Program-made: the position numbers and the translations under genes
Shown here: positions 32,501 to 35,743 of the stretch, in pieces
Layout: each line of letters begins with the position of its first letter
Position numbering within the stretch: position 1 is the first letter of the stretch
NCBI GenBank assembly: GCA_964551925.1
Contig: CAZKFA010000019.1
Location: forward strand, 1 to 35,743
Direction: 5' to 3'
Length of the DNA: 35,743 nt
Source of the DNA: CAZKFA01 sp964551925
GTDB taxonomy: Bacteria; Cyanobacteriota; Vampirovibrionia; LMEP-6097
Notes under the pieces: model-generated
What the model was told of the DNA's origin: nothing
The model's database searches: none
Seen by the model: the letters and a program-made list of their open reading frames with translations, nothing else

Positions 32501-33078
32501 TTGATTTCCTTGTTAGTTTGAATGACAAATTTTTTTGTTTTAGGGTCTTTGTTTGTTTTTTTTGACAGATCTTTTTTGCTGACATCTACGACAAAGCCTT
32601 GTTTGATAAACTTACGTCCGAGAAGTACTGGATTCTTTAGATCACTTCTGTTAGATAAAGAGAATTCTGTTACAAATTCTTGGTCATATATTTTTAGGAT
32701 AGTTCTAATTATATAACGCCTTTCTGATTTACCAAAAGAATTCTTGATTGTTTTTTCTTGATATTCTTTGAAACGAAATATTTTTTTCTCGTATTGAGGA
32801 TGCTTAGGATCTAATAAATCAAAAGTAAGAATCTCTTCAAGTTTTTTCTCGACTATTTCAATATGGTGACAATGAATGCTTGAAGTGTAAGCGCCAGTAT
32901 CAACTTTGGCATCAAGGTCATAGAGACCAAGTTCTGGTAGGTCTATTTTTTCTTTGCGCCCTAATACTAGTTTAGTTTTGGGTTGGCGTGCTTTCTTGAA
33001 TGACGGTCCCTTCTTGAGTGGGGCTACTGCTTTCTTGGATCGGCTGTGTGATTTTTTGTTTTGCTGTTTTTGCTTCAT
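32497..33078 (-). CDS. rimB: RimB/DUF785 retropepsin-like protease
   Basis: A 193-residue protein of the PF05618 family (often annotated ATP-dependent zinc protease) with a retropepsin-type fold. The key motif KVDTGAYTSSIH (58-69) carries the catalytic-type D-T-G. The later NRSDLKNPVLLGRKFI resembles the family's second conserved strand and loop. In Pseudomonas, RimB works with RimK in S6 modification. The N-terminal 38 residues are Lys/Arg/Gln-rich and disordered-looking. The only ATG (33078) makes this tail overlap the end of the AsmA-like gene by 107 nt in another frame; no closer standard start was found. A shorter product from a rare start codon cannot be excluded. Confidence 0.88.
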   Translation of the reverse strand: MKQKQQNKKSHSRSKKAVAPLKKGPSFKKARQPKTKLVLGRKEKIDLPELGLYDLDAKVDTGAYTSSIHCHHIEIVEKKLEEILTFDLLDPKHPQYEKKIFRFKEYQEKTIKNSFGKSERRYIIRTILKIYDQEFVTEFSLSNRSDLKNPVLLGRKFIKQGFVVDVSKKDLSKKTNKDPKTKKFVIQTNKEIK

Positions 33079-34786
33079 CTAATTTCTTTTTTAGTTGAGT
33101 TTTACCATATTGATTTATTTTATCCAGAAAAGTCTCTAATTGCTTATTTAATTGTTGTTTTATTACTTGTTCAAAGTGAACATTAATGCGCGGTTTAGCA
33201 AAACTACCTTCTAAGTCAATTGGTATCTCATTAGCTAGTATTGTTGTGCGTAACTGATAATCAATACGATCATCAAAGCTAAAGTACCCAGCGCCTCTAA
33301 TAGTAGTTAAGGAAGTTACTATTTCAATGCGATCGTTTTTGAATTTGCGATTCTCTATTACAAATGGAGCCTCTATGCTGAGAAACTTATCCAATTCGAT
33401 GTTTTTGATTTGGGCTTTGGTTTCTATGAGATCTGTTATTATGCCCTTGATCTTAAATATTTTTTCTAGTAATTCAAAATGTCCGTTCTTGATTGAGATT
33501 AAGCCATCACCTTTAAGTGAAGTCAGTAATTCATCAGCATCTGAGCCATTGAAATCTAGTTTAAAATTGGGGATCTCAAAGCTACCGTAGAGCTGGTCTC
33601 TATATTCGGTAAATGCGCTGAGCATCGTATTTATCTCAATGCCTTTTACCGAGCCAGTAGCAGAGCCTGTGATTCTTCGATTGACTAGGCTTGCTTTTAA
33701 GGCTAGATCAATGCTTGATTCGCTATTTATTTGTAGTTTAGATTTATTTAAGTTGAAATAGATTTGTGGAATGGTTGCAAGATTGACCAGGCTTAAATAT
33801 ATTGGTAGATTGCCTTGTACCGTTATTTGCCTGTCTTTTGGTTTGCCAAGATGCAGTTCGGTGATCTTTATGGAACCGCCTCCAGCAAGTTTATCCATAA
33901 GATCACCCTTGAGGTTTATGGCAAAAGCCAATTTATCAGTGCTTTGTGGTTCAAGTAGAATTTCGCCAAAGTATTTCTTGCGCATTTCTTTTGGGATATC
34001 TTTAATAAGTAGGCTGAAATCTAGAACTCCAGTGCTTGGAATAGAACCCTCTCCAAAAGGACCAACCTTGCCTTGATACTTGATGTTCTGTGCCTTGGTA
34101 CCAAGGATGCTAAATTGCAGTTCTATAGTAGATTCTTTATCTGTCGCAAAATTAAGAGTTTTGAAGCTCAGGTCGTCAATGCTAAATACTTCTAAGCTTT
34201 GTCTATTAGCGTAACTAATAAGAGAGATCTGTCCTTTGTTGATAATTAATTCATCGAGACTTAGTTTATCGAATTCAAACACTGGCTGGGAGCTGGCTGT
34301 AGCTGCTGGTGTTTTCTTTGTGTCCTTGTTGAACTTTATACTAATAGGAGCTGGTTTCTTTGTTAGCTCATGAATCACCTTGTCAAGATTAAAAGCTCCG
34401 TCAGGGTTTTGTTCTAAATGTATTTTGGGTTTATTGATAATGATGCTTTTGATGCTGATATTTTTCTCTAATAATTTCCAGAGATCAAGTTCAACAGAAA
34501 TGCTCTCTGCTTCAATGAAGTCTCTTGCTCTAAAATTCTCAGGGTTAGCAAGTTTGAAATTCTTGATCTGTACTGATGGTGTAAATTTAAGAATCTTCAT
34601 CCAGTCGATATTGACATCAGCAAATTCAATACGTAAGTTTATTTCTTTAGATAAAGATTCTTCTAGAAAGGTTTTACCTTGTTTTAGAATGCGGGCTTGA
34701 AAATAAATAAAGAGAGAAAATATAATTGTTAGAACTATAGCTGCAACAATAAAAAATATTTTTAGTTTCTTGATAAAGTTTTGCAT
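32972..34786 (-). CDS. AsmA-family envelope protein
   Basis: A 604-residue protein with an N-terminal membrane anchor (about 11-30) and a large strand-rich periplasmic region, as in AsmA/YicH-type lipid-transfer-like proteins thought to bridge to the outer membrane. Typical segments are FADVNIDWMKILKFTPSVQIKNFKLANPENF near the N-terminus and KGDGLISIKNGHFELLEKIFKI, then GAGYFSFDDRIDYQLRTTIL and DLEGSFAKPRINV near the C-terminus. The last 60 residues are Lys/Gln-rich, then Ser/Thr/Pro-rich. An extended -10 box is 12 nt upstream of the ATG. It appears to lead the AsmA-rimB-rimK-hydrolase transcript. A functional link to the ligase genes is inferred only from overlap. Confidence 0.85.
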   Translation of the reverse strand: MQNFIKKLKIFFIVAAIVLTIIFSLFIYFQARILKQGKTFLEESLSKEINLRIEFADVNIDWMKILKFTPSVQIKNFKLANPENFRARDFIEAESISVELDLWKLLEKNISIKSIIINKPKIHLEQNPDGAFNLDKVIHELTKKPAPISIKFNKDTKKTPAATASSQPVFEFDKLSLDELIINKGQISLISYANRQSLEVFSIDDLSFKTLNFATDKESTIELQFSILGTKAQNIKYQGKVGPFGEGSIPSTGVLDFSLLIKDIPKEMRKKYFGEILLEPQSTDKLAFAINLKGDLMDKLAGGGSIKITELHLGKPKDRQITVQGNLPIYLSLVNLATIPQIYFNLNKSKLQINSESSIDLALKASLVNRRITGSATGSVKGIEINTMLSAFTEYRDQLYGSFEIPNFKLDFNGSDADELLTSLKGDGLISIKNGHFELLEKIFKIKGIITDLIETKAQIKNIELDKFLSIEAPFVIENRKFKNDRIEIVTSLTTIRGAGYFSFDDRIDYQLRTTILANEIPIDLEGSFAKPRINVHFEQVIKQQLNKQLETFLDKINQYGKTQLKKKLDEAKTAKQKITQPIQESSSPTQEGTVIQESTPTQN

Positions 34787-34798
34787 TGGCTGATAGCT

Positions 34799-34807
34799 AA
34801 TATATCA
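34799..34807 (-). promoter_or_regulatory. Extended -10 promoter TGATATATT of the AsmA-rim operon
   Basis: The minus strand reads TGATATATT, then 12 nt, then the ATG at 34786. No Shine-Dalgarno site lies in the 12 nt. It probably drives AsmA-rimB-rimK-hydrolase as one message. Confidence 0.6.
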
Positions 34808-35002
34808 AGTTATCACTGGTTGTGGATAAGCTTCTAAGCATAGCCAACAAAAAACAGCACTTGAATAAAGCGCCTGGTTTTATTTTAGCATTGAATCTTA
34901 TTATAGAGCAAGATTAAGATAATCACAATGAAAATTCATCTCTTTAGTCTAATATAAATCTTCTCATTTGGGTCATAACATTATTAGGGATTTTATTGAC
35001 CT

Positions 35003-35716
35003 ATGCCACCTGTTTGTGAGGACAAAAAAAACTTTTCTTTTTGGACAATTTTTATTTTTGTCGCATCTGTGCTTTCTTTGTTTAATCAGATATTTATTGT
35101 TTTAATTAAGTCTGATCCAGAGTTGATTTCGCTATTAGTTTATTTGGATGATACGCTTTGCTTATTTTTTATTGCAGATTTTCTCTATAAATTTACTACT
35201 GCAAAAAGCAAGCTGAATTATATGAAATGGGGCTGGATTGATCTGCTTTCAAGTATTCCAGCGGTTGGTTGGTTTAGATGGGGCCGATTAACTCGTATCT
35301 TTAGGATTCTGAGAGTGCTTAGAGCTTTTAAGAGTTTTCATGAGATTGTTGATACTTTATTTAAGAATAGAATTAAGGGTACTTTTTATTCAGTTATTAT
35401 ATTTGCGATCTTTTTAGTTCTGTTCTCCTCAATCATTATGCTTATGGCCGAAGAGCATGTCGACTCAACGATTAAGACTGCTGAAGACGCCATTTGGTGG
35501 TCTATAGTGACTGTTACAACTGTTGGTTATGGTGATAAAGTGCCAATCACTACTGTCGGCAGAATTGTGGCTACTGCTGTAATGTTTACTGGAATTGGTC
35601 TATTTGGGGTTTTGACGGCTTATGTATCATCTTTTATGCTGGAGCATGAAGATTTGGACATTAGAGAAGTCAAGAAAGAACTTAGAGAAATTAAAAAGCT
35701 TTTGCAAGAGAAATAA
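35003..35716 (+). CDS. Voltage-sensor-type potassium channel
   Basis: A 237-residue six-helix channel subunit of the Kv/KvAP type. S1 is at about 14-35, S2 at 43-63, S3 at 76-90, and S4 carries arginines at every third position (R92, R95, R98, R101, R104, R107), the voltage-sensing pattern. S5 is at about 129-149. The pore helix and selectivity filter TVTTVGYGD (170-178) define K+ selectivity. S6 is at about 186-212. The C-terminal 20 residues (VKKELREIKKLLQEK) form a short coiled coil likely to help tetramerise. No RCK or cyclic-nucleotide domain is attached. The ATG has no Shine-Dalgarno site. It is transcribed away from the AsmA-rim operon. Confidence 0.95.
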   Translation: MPPVCEDKKNFSFWTIFIFVASVLSLFNQIFIVLIKSDPELISLLVYLDDTLCLFFIADFLYKFTTAKSKLNYMKWGWIDLLSSIPAVGWFRWGRLTRIFRILRVLRAFKSFHEIVDTLFKNRIKGTFYSVIIFAIFLVLFSSIIMLMAEEHVDSTIKTAEDAIWWSIVTVTTVGYGDKVPITTVGRIVATAVMFTGIGLFGVLTAYVSSFMLEHEDLDIREVKKELREIKKLLQEK

Positions 35717-35723
35717 TACACTT

Positions 35724-35743
35724 ATCTTAAAAATGTTAAGATT
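35724..35743 (+). terminator. Possible terminator of the potassium channel gene, cut by the window end
   Basis: ATCTTAA and TTAAGAT form a 7-bp stem with loop AAATG, 7 nt after the channel stop. The window ends one base later, so the T-run cannot be checked. The stem is AT-rich and weak. Confidence 0.4.

Noticed and set aside
34821..34829. TGTGGATAA, the reverse complement of the consensus DnaA box TTATCCACA, between the AsmA and channel genes
   Set aside because: A single box without a cluster, AT-rich unwinding repeats or neighbouring dnaA/dnaN is not enough to call an origin.
1..35743. CRISPR arrays, tRNA or rRNA genes, insertion sequences, integrase genes
   Set aside because: No evenly spaced direct repeats, cloverleaf-like sequences with a GTTCRANNC T-arm, rRNA-like stretches or transposase/integrase motifs were found in the gaps between genes.

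Overview
The window is AT-rich, gene-dense chromosomal DNA from a Gram-negative-type bacterium. An Omp85/BamA-family porin and an AsmA-family protein indicate an outer membrane. The best guess is a non-photosynthetic relative of Cyanobacteria (Vampirovibrionia/Melainabacteria). The evidence is a YidC insertase with a large Ig-like insertion of the kind known in cyanobacterial YidC, a futalosine-pathway menaquinone gene (mqnA), NDH-1 subunit genes, and a VirB-like type IV secretion locus of the sort reported from Vampirovibrio-type genomes. This placement is inference; no rRNA or other decisive marker is present.

Layout. 1-7295 (+): a tightly overlapping type IV secretion or conjugation operon containing a DUF1385-like membrane protein, a small membrane protein, the VirB4 ATPase, a VirB8/TraE-like protein, a VirB6/TrbL-like protein, and an unusual membrane protein with a histidine-kinase-type ATPase domain. 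7264-9385 (-): cmk and leuA; leuA is broken by a run of 100 N whose length cannot be the true gap size. 9559-13502 (+): an unknown gene, omp85 with a strong terminator, a small winged-helix protein, a 123-bp palindromic element, and two small unknown genes. 13511-14638 (-): an isolated nuoB-nuoC pair. 14709-15830 (+): yidC. 15803-19634 (-): the overlapping operon nadE-mqnA-nagZ. 19653-23581 (+): lysA, cdaA (c-di-AMP synthase), an OmpR-type response regulator and a short sigma-70-type factor. 23578-34786 (-): an AsmA-like gene, a RimB-type retropepsin, rimK, an AstE/AspA-like metallo-hydrolase and a GTG-initiated 2274-codon gene whose product ends in an ATP-grasp-like module. 35003-35716 (+): a voltage-sensor potassium channel.

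How the genes fit together. The 23.6-34.8 kb cluster is the strongest candidate for an undescribed system. It combines a RimK amino-acid ligase, a RimB-like protease, a possible amide hydrolase and a giant second ATP-grasp-like protein, which suggests reversible peptide tagging of a protein or small molecule. The secretion operon with its built-in kinase-like subunit is the second. nadE, mqnA and nuoBC all serve NADH-menaquinone respiration.

Expression signals. Many first genes carry an extended -10 box (TGnTATAAT) only 6-13 nt before the start codon and no Shine-Dalgarno sequence, which predicts leaderless or nearly leaderless mRNAs. Genes inside operons instead use ATGA overlaps, some with a Shine-Dalgarno site. 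A short inverted repeat family (core ACAAGTCTATT) recurs near the 3' ends of genes.
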